From: Haliotis asinina
Taxonomy: Eukaryota; Mollusca; Gastropoda; Lepetellida; Haliotidae
NCBI RefSeq assembly: GCF_037392515.1
Contig: NC_090285.1
Coordinates: forward strand, 3,351,501 to 3,415,500
DNA: 64,000 bases
Direction of reading: 5' to 3'
The notes below the pieces were generated by a model. The model saw only the letters and a list, made by a program, of their open reading frames with translations. It did no database searches and was not told the DNA's origin. Positions 10,501 to 23,054 of this stretch are shown one piece after another. Within the stretch, counting starts at the first letter, position 1. Every line of letters begins with the position of its first letter. The position numbers and the translations under genes are program-made.

Positions 10501-13318
10501 CATGATGAGCTTTGTATGGAGTGCACTCAACACGACGCTGATGATGACACCTGAGAACAATACCGAGTTTAAGTAAACTTAGCCTCAGTGTATTTCGTTA
10601 CACTCCACCACTGAGTCTAACAAAACCTAGTAGAAGGTCGCGTCAGGTAACCTTTGAGCGACAATGACCGTCCAATCAAACGCGAGACGGTTAAATAGAT
10701 TTAACCAATCGGCCAACGGCTACTACTTAGGGATCGGAGGGACTTTCAGAATATTCAAGTCACTGACACAGATCTCTCCACAAACAAAAATCCGCATGTA
10801 ACACAGTTATTTGACCTGCAGTATATACGCTTTGGAGTTACCATCAGCTAATATATTCGCAAGAAAATATCCTTGAATATTGCCAAAACACTATTTTCAG
10901 CGACTGTTTACTCACCGTTGTCATGGCTGTAACGTGCGCCGTGTGCATCACCTGGAAGCGAGCGTACGCTAAATAGCATTCGGAATCGTTCGGGTATCTA
11001 CGTTTTCGAGATAAAAAGTTTAAAAGGTATGCGCGAATGTCCACTTTCGCAATTTGGTAAGCTGTGTTCTATTTGGTCATTCTCAAAGGTTACCTGACAC
11101 GACCTCCTATAAGGTTTTGTTAGACTCAGTGGTGGAATGTAACGAAAAGTTCTGATGATAAGTTTACTTAGACTGGAACAATACCTGGACTCTATAGCCA
11201 CATCGGAACAACAAGTGACAAAGGATAAGGATGTACAAGCGTCATTATATCCACGAAATCTGGAACTTTCCGTTAAAAAATGGAGGTCAGTTTTGCAAAG
11301 CCTAATCTGAAGTCACGCTGACATCAGATTTTTTCTTGCATTTTTCGTGAAATAGCCTTTTTTCTTTCATTTTTCGGGGAATATCTTTTTTTCTTTCTTT
11401 GTTCGGGGAATAGCCGAACGTCTCATTGTGCTAACTTCACGACCCCAGCACCAGGACATCATTGGGCACCACTCTCCCATGTCCTCTACATATTTAAGAA
11501 GACTTTTAACGTGCGGAGATTACGACATCGGGAACACGATTTATTTTACAAACAACTTCTTTGAGTCCAATTGTGCAGCCAGGATACAGTTAGTCACGCC
11601 TCCAGAGCATCATCATAGCTGGGTGATGATGATCGGGGTGAACGACGCCCCCACCTCTCTAGGATTTACGTACAAAGTATGTTCAACATTAATCACACGC
11701 GCGCTCGCACGCACGCAAGCACACACACACGTCACCTTCCCCATAGTATTTATGCATATTTCTGAAATATCGCTACTTACAAAATGGATGCCCCCCAACC
11801 TAATACATGTGTAAAACGCTAATGAAACCTCATCATCCTCCAGCACAAAATGGGTAACCCTCCCAGCCTCCATCAACAGGTTATGTACGGTCCCTGATAA
11901 CAAGCCGTCATTTTGCCAGAATCAACCCGAGTGCCCAGTGACATGGCCATGAAAACAAATGTACTCGGAACGTTTCGTTATGTCACCAAACAAACTTTCA
12001 TCTCGATCACAGATATGATTTCCGTTTATCATGACGTCATAACACTTCTCTCGATATAGTCTACTTCCGCAGTCGTTGATGTGATGAAAATGTCGTGTCA
12101 CATACCCACCACAGTGGTGACTAAATGAAAGTCTTCATTAAACTGGTTTTGCGTAACGTCATCAAATAAGTTTCTAGAACAGATGTAAATAAATATTTGT
12201 CCCGCTAATAGATGGACAAACGCAATGAGATAGCAGCAGTTTCTGTCACTTTCCATTCTTTTTAATACATGCATTTAATAAAATAGCATACAAGGCGTTA
12301 AATATCAAACATATCCAGAGGAACACGCTCACCATTTTTGAAGAGAAATCAATTTGTCCATAACAGAATGTTATATAATACTCTACGATAATACTGAAAA
12401 TAGCGATAAGAATATGTCCATTATCATATAAGAAATTTCTGATGAAAGCTGAATTTCATTGTGTTTTCAGACGAAGAAATATTATGCAGCAGAGAGAGTT
12501 TGGATTGTCCTCACAGCGGCTTGTATGGCCCATCACCAGTTCAGGTGCGGCTGGGTTGCCTTATGCCTATCATCACTGTGTTATTTTTGTAGTTCTTTTA
12601 TAAAGAGTATGGTATGGATGAAAACCAAAACGAACGTCCCGTTTTAATATGAAAATGAACTATTTAATGAGGAAGTTAATGTTCTTGGTACTTTGTTAAA
12701 ATGGATTACTTAATTACAGTCACAATACCCCAGACGCTCCATGATATTAGGGAACGCCAAACTTACTTTACAACCTACACCATTGTGGAGAGTTAACACC
12801 TGTACATTGATGTGTGTTATCTCAGTTTATGAAACAAGGCTCGTCCGACCGCTAGATTTCTGATGGACGGTCGAAATTTACAGCTAGCCAGCCTGATGGT
12901 CTGGTCAAAATTTTAGACAGCATGTTCCATTAATATTCTTTGGATTATCTAGTCTGTTTAAATCCATGTTGAAGTTACCCGTCACGATGTCTGGCTGGGG
13001 TTTGGCTTATTTCATACACTGGTTATCGTCATACGTTTTTAATCACCAAACTGGTTGCCTAAGTTCACTTCTATCTCAAACAAGAAGTAGATGCAGTATG
13101 TACAACAACACATGAAGATTTCCTTACTTCTTTTATGACATCCAACCACTATCCGGCCTCGTTTGTTGGGAGACAAACATCAAGTGCTCACGAGGAAGGG
13201 GTTTTTTTACAACAAAGAATGCTGATACATGTATTTATGTTTTTATGGACTCACCAAGAACCATGACAGTTACAGATATCACTCCGTTGGCAACGTTTTG
13301 TCCGCGTTTGGTCGCCAT
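7393..13318 (-). CDS. Four-transmembrane MS4A/CD20-like protein, 6 exons
   Basis: Exons 13255-13318, 10405-10550, 9462-9518, 8975-9128, 8231-8378 and 7393-7557 encode about 244 residues. Order: short cytosolic N-terminus (MATKRGQNVA), TM1 (GVISVTVMVLGVIISVVLSA), loop, TM2 (SIWTLGLFYVLSGLTGFISA), TM3 (MAFSIISLVMGIFFLVGLTA), a Cys-containing extracellular loop (QCASLGTKCHC ... PLTCDNL), TM4 (ALVFVVAWVLSLVGTVLSGI) and a 54-residue tail ending LVANSI. The topology, a long Cys loop between TM3 and TM4 and an SGxxxxIS-like TM2 fit the MS4A/CD20 family. The family call is inference; another tetraspan family is possible. All junction phases agree except exon 3 to exon 4, which is one base out. Confidence 0.75.
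8231..8378 (-). CDS. Four-TM gene exon 5: loop and TM4
   Basis: 148 nt, acceptor atccag, donor gtaagt. It encodes RNSEPAPLTCDNLRSIYTMS and TM4 (IVLALVFVVAWVLSLVGTVL) ending SGILSCRRG. The phase agrees with exons 4 and 6. Confidence 0.78.
8975..9128 (-). CDS. Four-TM gene exon 4: TM3 and first loop cysteines
   Basis: 154 nt, acceptor tttccag, donor gtaagt. The membrane frame reads FYTPQYIAHMAFSIISLVMG then IFFLVGLTATPGFV and CASLGTKCHC. This frame needs one base carried over from upstream, but exon 3 leaves none. Either a microexon is missed or there is a one-base error or indel; a C6 run lies at the start of the exon. Confidence 0.72.
9462..9518 (-). CDS. Four-TM gene exon 3: rest of TM2
   Basis: 57 nt, acceptor gtttcag, donor gtgagt, phase 0 on both sides. 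It encodes YVLSGLTGFISASVKQKGA, completing TM2 and a basic cytosolic turn. Confidence 0.75.
9556..9850. repeat. Degenerate tandem array, gaaacgtca motif
   Basis: A cluster of more than ten variants of ccttgaaacgtcaactt spaced about 20-25 bases apart in intron 2 of the four-TM gene. The copies are much diverged, suggesting an old minisatellite. Confidence 0.7.
10405..10550 (-). CDS. Four-TM gene exon 2: end of TM1, loop, start of TM2
   Basis: 146 nt, acceptor ttctcag, donor gtaagt. It completes Gly, then VIISVVLSALHTKLIMTAEA, the loop DFNTAYTSNYRRVFG and SSIWTLGLF. The frame fits exons 1 and 3. Confidence 0.78.
10556..11187. mobile_element. Foldback element in intron 1 of the four-TM gene
   Basis: Bases 10556-10672 are inverted at 11072-11187: aagtttactta, cgttaca, ccactgagtctaacaaaacc and tcaggtaacctttgag are shared. 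This gives arms of about 115 bp around a 400-bp middle. No coding capacity. It begins within about 15 nt of the exon 2 acceptor, so the acceptor tract and branch point are at its edge. Confidence 0.75.
11188..13254. other. Rest of four-TM intron 1
   Basis: AT-rich sequence with a short CA-rich run near 11700-11735. No exon, SINE or transposon recognised. Confidence 0.6.
13255..13318 (-). CDS. Four-TM gene exon 1, start codon
   Basis: ATG at 13316-13318 opens MATKRGQNVANGVISVTVMV, donor gtgagt, one base out. The upstream 130 bases are GC-rich on this strand, as expected of a 5' UTR or promoter. The first Met after an upstream break was chosen; TM1 starts 10 residues later. Confidence 0.75.
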
Positions 13319-13808
13319 GTTAGAATACTGTGATGTGTGAGGGGCGCTCCGGGCCGTCCTTCTGACAAACTAACCTGACGGTGAAGTTGAAACCGGAATG
13401 AAATGCTTGTAGGTTTTTACTTTTCGCCCCTTTCCGTAATCATGTATACTTCCTCATGAACCAATCGTCAGCCCTCGCTAGTTTCCGTAGGCAACAAAAG
13501 TTTGCAGAATATAGTCCGGAAATAATTTTTAATTTCTGGGTTATGGATTCGTGGATATCGTTTACATTTTTATTGTAATTCCTTGTTTCGACCTTAAAAC
13601 TCCCGGAAATATTGTCGAAAATGTTCGCACCACATTCTCGTGATTGTGTATCAAGTGTCCGTGTCTTGACAAGGACGTGGGAAGCTGATATTTGTATCAA
13701 ATTCCGGACCGGGTATATGTATACATCATGTTCGCATAATAACAGACAGCAGCGAGAGACTTAAAATATTTGTAAGGAAACAATGGCTTCATGTAAGGGG
13801 TAGATGTG

Positions 13809-13871
13809 GTGAGTGAGTGAGTGAGTGAGTGAGTGAGACTGTGAGTGAGTGAGTCTGTGAGTGAGTGAGTT
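13809..13871. repeat. (GAGT)n microsatellite
   Basis: Runs of gtga units, the same tetranucleotide as the SINE tails (reverse complement of actc). It may be the leftover tail of a SINE on the minus strand. Confidence 0.9.
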
Positions 13872-16800
13872 ATACGAACTCGGGTTCTCAGAGTGACGAG
13901 TTACCGCTCCCCCCATCATGAAAATAATTATTTGGTCATTCATTGTGTCATCATTACGTGTCTGGACAATTCCCTTTTGCGCCATCAAGAGGTGTATTTA
14001 CTGATCGTCAACAGTGGTGGACAGTTTTCATTAGCTGGCAGCTAAACAATCATTGTATACTGCTCACATTCAACACACACGTGAGTGCTACAAATATGCT
14101 CAGATGCAAACTATGTGGCGTGCACTTGCAATGTGGAATCATGACCTAACGGTCTTTTTTTATTTATGGGAAATTTTCAACAAAATTTGGTGTGTTACTA
14201 GAATGAAGTTTCAATAACAACAAAACACTTTGATTTTCATATTTAAAAAATGTATTAAAAAGTTTACAAGACACCGACCCTGAGAAAAAAATGAACTTTT
14301 TTTCAGCCATGTTTTTGGTTGGGAACATTTCTGCACTTTAGAAAAATATGTTTTAGTATTTTGTTTTGTAATGGTATCCTGACTATCCATTTTGGTGATG
14401 GCAGTCACATATTTACAACATACAGTAAGGAAATTTGGCCTTGTGGGAGTAGCCCCATATCAATAATTTTCTAAGCTTTTTTGCTTTTTTATACAATGTT
14501 TTCATGATTAATGTCTAAAGGTGAGTAAAACATCATCAAAATAAGCATACATATTCATTGTCATGGTACAACAGGCCTTTCTATCCCAAAAGGGTGACAG
14601 TAAACTTTTTTTTAAAAAAAAAAAGAATATTTTACAGCTTTTATAAAAATATACGTTTTGTGATACAAACATATGTAAATGTATTTAGAAGAATATCTAG
14701 TGTTCTATCTGTAAAATTGTACATGAAATTTTACGTGGAGCTAGGGCAAGGGATAATTTATCAAAATACACTTTGTTTTCGACAATAAAAATTATTTTAA
14801 AAATTATTAGCATTCAAACACCCATACTATCAAAATGTTACCTCATTTCTTTCCAGCCATATACTTGCTGGGGTAATTTTTAAAATATTTCTACACTTCT
14901 GAAAAATATTGGTATGCATTGTACTTGTTTATTGGCACCAAGTCTGTATTTTTGGCAACAAAAGTAATATATCTAACACATACAACTGCGAACTTGATTT
15001 GTAACTGACGGAGTAGTACCCGACTGCTGTTTCAACACCATTATAAACATATGACATGTAGTAATGTAGTAATGACTAGAAAAAGACAATAACTGTATAC
15101 AAGGCAAGTTTGATGTTAACAAAAGTTTGTCAAAATAAGTAACAACCAAGTAAACCATAAGGACTTCTTGCTCCTTTCTTAAGACAGGAGCAACCACATA
15201 AACTTTCTACAGACAACATACGAGTAGTGTCACTGCAAATTGAATAAATAAAGATTTTTCTCCTGCAACATAATCCATAAAACATATATCACTGGGCTGA
15301 AAACTAAATTTGGCCCAAGTAACAAACAAATCTCAGCTAAGCCCTTTTATCATTTACAATATTTCATACATGATGGATTGACACCATATCTGATATTTAG
15401 AGGTCAGGGTTGAGGTCTGTTTTGGATGTGATCATAAATACTTAGCCAATACATTCTAGCAAATACAGTTTCAGTTGCAATGATCCTGGGGGCTTATGTA
15501 TCCATTTTGGCAAAGTTTAAGAAATATATATGAAGAAATATTGTTATTCCTTGGAAGAGTACCTAGTCTTGTTCTTTCAACTCTATCACAAATTATAAGT
15601 GCATAGCAGGTATATATGCCTCAAAGATATCCTAACGACGACATACAGGTCAGGTTGCATGTTAATCATGCGAATCTGATATAACACTAGCCACCAATCT
15701 GTGTCATTCTGCAAAACGTAAGTAGCCTGGGACTTTCTCTTTCTTCTGTTCATTTGGTCAGCACATGACCAAACCGGAGATGATACATTTACAACATGAA
15801 ATGTCGTCTTGCTCAACTGTCAAACCCTACCAACTTGTGTATACAAACAGTCAATCACATTTTAATTCACTCACTGTCAGTAGTATTTCATTTTTGATAA
15901 CCATGTCAATTTCATAAAAACTTAAAACGTACGTCTACTCAATCAGTGTGCACGCTGTTTACTTATACCAAATATGTGTTAAAACTGGATTGATCGGCGG
16001 TAATAAATGGCTTATATTCGTTCGTTAGTTCAAGATGTATCATATCGCAAATATGTTGTCACTCACCTATTTCGCGCCAGAGATGATATATCAACGCTTG
16101 TTGACAATTACGATCTCAGCTGGCAGGCCCTGTATGCATACTTGTTCAGTGGCCTCTCAACATTAATGGGTGGCCCGGGAACCAGGATGGTTGCTTCATC
16201 GCAAGCGAAAGTTACTTCGGTATAGACGGTGGGGTCGTTTCCATTTTTATTTCAACACGTTGTTCAAAACATACAATTCTTAATGGAATTTGAAGCTGGA
16301 TGATTCTTCTAACTATGAAAATTTTTACAAACATGTGCGCTTTGCATAAATATGTTTTTTTACACTTCGGAAGTTTTTACCTTCACAAAGTCAACATTTG
16401 ACGTCACATTTCTCAAATTATGAAAAAAGGTGTGTCTAGCTTTGTAATCCTTCTTTCCATTGGTTCATTTGTATTCTTTTGTGCAATCATATAAATGCGC
16501 GTAGACTCACCCACCTGTTTTCACTCCGTTTTCTGACCATGTTTTTGTGCTTACGAGAAGAGCTGTTTTGGTTATCTCCCCTGGCGGGATATACGTGGAA
16601 ATGGAAATGTTTAATTTCAGAATACATTTGTTTTTCCGACCTGTTCCATTTCCCGATAGTATAGTACAACCAACATCAACAAATACAGTCACGTGTGTAT
16701 GAAAATGTGTGATGACATTGCCTTGAATTGTGTTGTTTGTTTGTTTGCTCACCTTCAGTACCGCTGTATGTAAATACACGTGGCTGGACCAGACAAGCCA

Positions 16801-17380
16801 CAGAATATCTATATTTGTAATGAGGCGCACTTGTATAGATAACTTCTTGTATGTGATAGAGAGATGTGTTGGTGCAATGATTTTAAACTTTATCAAGCTA
16901 AGCTTTATCGGTAGTGCTGTGGGCTTCATCATAGACTTTCTAACTTGTAGAATGACGATGAAACAATTCATATCTGTTTGGAAAGGAATATTAAAATATA
17001 CCTATTTATCTCCATTCCTTCCATCGTTCATGGTAATCTAGATCTAAAATTTCGACAAAGTTTCATTGATTATGCGTGACATCGCGAGTTCGAATCCCGG
17101 ATCCGTTCTGGTTATGATATTTTAGGGCATTGGTCATTATTCAAACAGAAGTTGAAAAACAACAGCTTGAGCGTAATACCTGAACTTCACAAGAATAACA
17201 CCTAAAGGTACAAGTCCTTCCTATGTTGGTAACCCCTTTAGTACACCGATGGCACAGTGGTTATGTGTTCGAACCCCTGATTATTATCGTAACTCTGGAT
17301 GGAACTCCGTGATGAAATTTCCATTCCCGAAAGCTGTATCCAAACAATGAGGTGTAATACTACTTGAGGTGTTTTCAACA

Positions 17381-17526
17381 ACAAACCACGCACTTCTGCA
17401 ACATAGCGTATATATGATTGGAATACTATACCAAACCACGCACTCGGCCGCACAAACGTATGTATGATTGGAATACTATACCAAACCACGCACTTCTACA
17501 ACAAAACGTATATATGATTGGAATAC
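17381..17526. repeat. 50-bp tandem repeat, about 3 copies
   Basis: Unit contains ccaaaccacgcact and gtatatatgattggaatact; spacing is exactly 50 bases. Confidence 0.9.
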
Positions 17527-17880
17527 GTCAGCAGCAAACAAACTTTAATTATTCACACAAACATGATGTCAACATATATAACGTGTAAACATGAATAAAG
17601 TTGACATCTACCCACCCGGGCGGCCACATCGGTGCCCACTGTGAAATTGTGAGAAGCGTTCATAAAATCCTAACATCAAATCCCAAATACGACCGAACCG
17701 TTTCCACATCCAGTAGAAAGCTCTTCTAAAAACAGAGTCAGTTGTACAGTTGTGACAATATCATGAATATACATTTCTAACTAGCTAACTCCTGCACGAT
17801 GTTGTTTGTAAGCTAATCGAGTCTTAGACGTGAAACACTCCACCGATGACAGCGCGCAAAGTCATTCGATTCAGTCGTCA

Positions 17881-17995
17881 CCTCTCACCCCTTTCCCTAA
17901 CCTCGCTATTCGGCCTTATTCCTCACTACTCGCCCCTTTCCCTAACCTCGCTATTTGGCTTCATTCCTCAGTATTCGCCCCTTTCCCTAACCTCC
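17881..17995. repeat. 45-bp tandem repeat, 2.5 copies
   Basis: Unit cctttccctaacctcgctat followed by tcggccttattcctcactac and tcgcc. Confidence 0.9.
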
Positions 17996-18209
17996 AAGAA
18001 GATACCCGCAGTCGGATTGTCCCGGAATAATATGGTATGGTTAGAATTAGATAGTATACTATAGAAACTATAGGTGGTGAATCTATATGGAGAGTGTGTA
18101 GTCCTAGTACATGCCTAGTTCAAGTAATAAATATGAGCATGTGAAGCATGCATGGCTGAAAGTCATAATGCCATTTACTGTGTTAAAAATGACAAGTAAA
18201 GAAATGACC

Positions 18210-18418
18210 TTCAGTAGCCGACGCTGGTCATAAAGACGACACTCGAATGGGGTAGCCAGGCTTGGTTGATAAATGTAACTGTATCTTAGTTGTATACATC
18301 GATGCTCATGCTGTTGATCACTGGAGTGTCTGGTCCAGACTCGATTGTTTACAGACAGCCGCCATATAGCTGGAATATTGCTGAGTGCGGAGTAAAACTG
18401 AACTCACCCACTCACTAC
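18210..18418 (+). repeat. SINE, family 1 (diverged)
   Basis: Matches the abalone-type SINE body: gatgctcatg, gttgatcactgg, gtctggtccagactcgatt, catatagctggaatattgct and the aactcac tail. The 5' half is badly diverged. Confidence 0.85.
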
Positions 18419-19264
18419 GATTTTCAAGATTTCTAATATTGTTGAAATAGATTTCTGATGTAAATACTTACAACGCAAACATGAACATATATATGTGGAA
18501 TAAAGGCACGTGCGACAGTTGTGAAGGGGATGTAGCTCCACATAGCTGATGAGGTCTACAGTTGGTCGCCCACGACAGGGACTAGATACACTGACTACGA
18601 AGCAGCAATATGCAAGACCACATATCTCTATTCATGCCGTGTGTAGAGTCATTTTCTGACACAATCGTGGATAATACCATACATGATGTAGGCCTCTCGC
18701 CATTACAAACCAGTTCAAAGCAGTATGGCCGACCCGGCACGTGTGGATGTCGTCTGCTTCACTTGATATGGTTCTAACTTAAACAGGCCTGAGTTAAACA
18801 AACATCCCCTGCTCAGCCGGTACCTGGGTTCTATAATGGGCATGCACGCATGTAATTTGAAACCATACAGACTTAATAAAAAAAACAAAATTCTGATAAT
18901 GCACCAAACAGCAGTTTATTGCCTAAATTGCTTTTATCGTAATTTAATCAGAGCGCACGTACCGCACTCCTCTGATACACAAGGGAGCCTTTTGTCAAAA
19001 TGCACTTACAGCATAGTCATTGAGAACATTTTAATCTTTGTATCACGAATTCTTTCACGGATTATTTGGTGAGAACATGTTTAATTTCGCCATTAATTAT
19101 GTGTAAATATGAATATTTGAGATGCAACGATGTTTTCATCACTGACACGGTGGCGATGTTAGACTTAGGTAATAAAGCTTGGGGTAGATATACACAGGGA
19201 ACCCTGTCCATGACCAGCACAGTAAATCTATTTGTCATCGATTGAAAACTTGATGGGTTTCTAT

Positions 19265-19725
19265 ACATGAAAACGTGTTACAGTTGTACACAAGATGCAT
19301 CTATCACACAAACAGAGCGTGTTGCAGTTCTACACATGATACATATCATACATTGAAAATCTGTTGTTGTTCATGCACAAGATGCATCTATCATACATTG
19401 GAAACATACTGCATTTCTCCACATGATGCATCTATCACGCAATGAAAACAAGTTGCAGTTCTCCACACGATGCATCTACCATACATTGAAAATGTGTTGC
19501 AGTTCTTCACATGATGCATCTGCCATATAAGAAATGTGTTGCAGTTCTGCACAAGATGCATCTATCATACATTGAAAACATAATGCATTTCTCCACAAGC
19601 TGCATCTATCACGCAATGAAAACGTGTTGCAGTTCTCCACAAGATGCATCTATCATACATTGAAATGTGTTGCAGTTCTCCACAAGATGCATCCATCATA
19701 CATTGAAATGTGTTGTAGTTTTATC
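19265..19725. repeat. 44-48-bp tandem repeat, about 10 copies
   Basis: Repeats of gttgcagttctccacaagat then gcatctatcatacattgaaa, with length variants. Confidence 0.9.
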
Positions 19726-20559
19726 TATGAAGCCTTTATGATGTATTCTCAACTATCAGCCATTTAATCAGTTGTCAGGAAACAGTAATGTGCGGGTGCT
19801 GAACCTATTGCTTTAGGTGTATCAAATCACCAATGGCAAATCAATTACTGGGTTAACCAGTCATTACCACAGCCTTCCCATCGGGCACTGGTTTGATCTT
19901 TTCTTTGCTGATCTGTTTCAGAATGTATGAGAGGGAGAATTCATTTTTCCAAAAGAATGGTGAAATTAATGTGTTAAAAAGCCATAACTTTCGTTTTCCA
20001 TGAAAATGCTTTTCATCCTGTGACTTGGCAAAAATACCACCTGTACCACCATGATCACCTGTTGCAAACACACCTGAGGCAAGTTAATTAGCCTCGTGAA
20101 AAAAAATGCAAAGGAACAAATAAAACGGTAAAATCAAACGGGGAGATGGTATGGGCGTTCTGTGTGTCACTGGTGTGAAATATCCTCCATAAACGTTTCT
20201 GGAAACATGAGAGATGTGACGTCGATGAAACTACTTGTCACGTGATAAGGCGCAGACACCACAGGCAGTAGAAATGGGAATTCTAATCAGCTGAGTAACA
20301 CTTTTAAAGTACTTCCACCGGGGTCTTCTCGTTCACCCAGCAGTTTAAGAAGATTAACGTTTATGCTTGATTGTGCAAACACTGTTTAATCTTGTGAGAT
20401 ATGGCCGGCAGGCTGGAGGATTACTTACCTAATTGGCCTGCTGAAAGCAGTTCGCCATGACACAGATAGACATTAGTTCTAAATTGTTGTAACATCACTC
20501 TAAGTGAACTATAGATTTTTGCACAAATAAACACTACTCATGCTTTCGCCGTAGATAAG

Positions 20560-20745
20560 ATGTGCCGCTTAGTTTATGGACCTCTGCCCAATAGGAAGCA
20601 AGCAACATATGATCACTCCCCAAGACTGATGAAATGATCAGGTCTTCACTGACTCTGAAACTGTCGCCAGACGCATATCTGAAGGGCAGCATGTTCCACA
20701 ATACGCAAGCAGTTTGGAAGAGGTGCAGAAGGTTGGTTTGATATA
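20560..20745 (-). pseudogene. Possible LINE reverse transcriptase C-terminal remnant
   Basis: The minus strand reads LHLFQTACVLWNMLPFRYA, resembling the xxxxWNxLP motif near the end of non-LTR reverse transcriptases. Only this motif supports the call. Confidence 0.35.
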
Positions 20746-21027
20746 GATATAAGGAAGGTTCAGACGTCAGACCTTGCTGGTGCGTGAAGCCCATGGAACC
20801 ACCCAAACACCGAGGGACCACGCACAGCAAACCACGTGGTGGACCGGCAGAGGAAACTCACCGTCTCACCAATCTGGTGGTTGTCTGTGAGTACACAGAT
20901 TGTGTATCCAATCTTGGTTGGAACTAACGTGTAATGAGTGATGTATGTACTGATGTGTATATAAGTTTATGTATATAAAAGCCTTTAAGATGTAAGGCGA
21001 CTCTGCTTGTAAGAAGTGACTAATGGA

Positions 21028-21146
21028 TTGGATCTCATGCTGCTGATCACTGGATTGTCTGGTCCAGACTTGATTATACAGAGACAACCGCCATGTAGCT
21101 GAAACATTGCAGAGTGCAGTTTAAAACTAAATTCACTCACTCACCA
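21028..21146 (+). repeat. SINE, family 1, 3' fragment
   Basis: Has gctgatcactggattgtctg, gtccagacttgatt and the aaattcactcactcac tail. Confidence 0.85.
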
Positions 21147-21909
21147 GATGTAAAGATTAATGTGATCATAGTTACTTCTACTTCAACTAGTGGTGCAAAC
21201 ATTGTTGCAATGACATTGCATCTTAGTGCTTTGTAAACCACTGTGATGTCATCTGTGAAAATGATCTTATGACATCACAATACCTATGCTATAAGGCTGT
21301 ATAGTTACCTGGTTCACCAAACAAGGGTTATTCCTGTGTGACAAGTCTATAACTGTATGTAGGAGGGCCTGGAGACATCCCACAGACTGCATCCTTACCT
21401 TGTCAGCTTGCTGACAGGGTTAACTTCTTTGTTCATGTGGACAAGGACTTTGCATCAGGAGGTCTGTGGTTCACATCATAGCAGGGGACTTGAAAAAGTT
21501 ATGACCTCCACATGGAAACTGTTAGAAGAATGAGTTTATATAAATAAAATTACATGCTCATGTCTTTTGGTAACAAATCTATCACACTCATTCATTCAGA
21601 TACATGCTACCTGTATCACCAGCAGAAAAATGGGGTTCCCAGTTGAATAAGTCATGTGACTTTAGCTTTCTAGCACCTTACAGTCAGCATGGGTTGTCCG
21701 GCATAATAATGTGCTGTGTTATTGATTGTTAGCGCTATCAGCGTACTTAGTGTGGAGTTTGGCACTAAATAAATGGACATATTGCTATTTATCACTACAT
21801 TTGTCTCTTTGTTGTAAACTAAAGGGAATACTGGGTGAATCATGACACTCCAATATGGCAATATCACATCTTCTCTTCACAACACAACATGGAATAAAAA
21901 CAATAACAG

Positions 21910-21915
21910 TTTATT
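21910..21915 (-). terminator. Candidate TMTC1 poly(A) signal
   Basis: AATAAA on the minus strand, followed within 25-40 nt by a T-rich then GT-rich stretch (tgttgtgttgtg), the usual animal arrangement. It lies 2.8 kb past the stop codon. I did not rule out nearer non-canonical signals. Confidence 0.4.
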
Positions 21916-23054
21916 TCCTAAGATGGAGGGTGGATATAATAACAATATGTAAACAATGGAACTCTACAAATACTGACCAGTAAATCACATGTGTAACAGA
22001 CACCCTCTAGAACATAATGCTGAATGTCTGATGCTGTAGAGAAGGACAAGGAATGCTTAGATGAAGATACATTTGTATATGAGATTACTTACGATATAAA
22101 AAATAAAACTAAAAAATGTCACTAAACAATGAACATTGTCTAATCACAACAGCAGGTATATTTACAACGGAACAAACCTGAGTTGTCTCTGATATAATTC
22201 AAGATATATATGCTATAACACAGGATTGTCTGTCTACATTGAACTGCAATAGGTGAATCAGCAAATGAGAATTTTTTTCAAGTCATCACCAATAGTATGG
22301 AAAGAGGAAATGAATTACTCAAAGAGGAGTAATCAATGTCATGATCAAAATTCCACTCTTTTAAGGGTATAAACCACTCAGTTATAAGTCGGTATACAAC
22401 AGTATGAGTACTACAGACTTTCCTTCCCATAATGCCAACATACATGCTACATATCAGGATCTTCTTGAATTATTCAATTGATGTGTTGTAGGACAGATAA
22501 CTTTAAGCACCAAAAGGCCTTTTGTAACTCTAAAGTTGGAAGACAGAAGACATTTTTTTTCACCAATATGTTTGCCTCCATGTAGAACAATCCTTGTAAA
22601 AAGCTACCTCTGTCTACATATCAGCTATGTGTCACCTTTTCATGGTCTGATGTTCTGAATTCACTTTTTTTTTTAATACATGGAAACTAGTTTACACCTT
22701 CAAGACATGATGACCGTCACAGAATTATGCTGATTAATGCTTAGATCAAGATAAACAATAAAAAAGAATAATATTTTCACACACATTTTGGACAATGAAT
22801 AGCAATAAAATTTTTAAGAAAACATACAAAGAAAAATAAGGATATTTTTGGACATATTTTGGACAATGAAGAACATTGAGAACAATTATTCTATAAACAA
22901 GCAAGAGAAAAGATAAAGTATTGCATGACTACATTGATTGCACAAATATATTTGGTTGTTTGTGTGAGAGTGGCTGCTTTGAACAGTATTTCAGTTATAT
23001 CAGGTGTTGTCATGCTGAGGAGAAAACCCTGAAATCACAGATTTTGTCCACTTT

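Larger units (their letters stand above)
13319..21909. other. Intergenic region between the four-TM gene and TMTC1
   Basis: GC-rich promoter-like sequence for about 130 bases past 13319, then AT-rich sequence. It contains two partial SINEs, minisatellites at 17381, 17881 and 19265, a gtga run, a duplicated AT-rich block (14210/14830) and a LINE-like remnant at 20560. A 72-codon open stretch on the minus strand at 19853-20071 is not identified. Confidence 0.6.

Noticed and set aside
16507-16971. 154-codon minus-strand ORF overlapping a 103-codon plus-strand ORF
   Set aside because: Both strands are open in AT-rich sequence; neither peptide shows domain-like composition or a recognisable motif.
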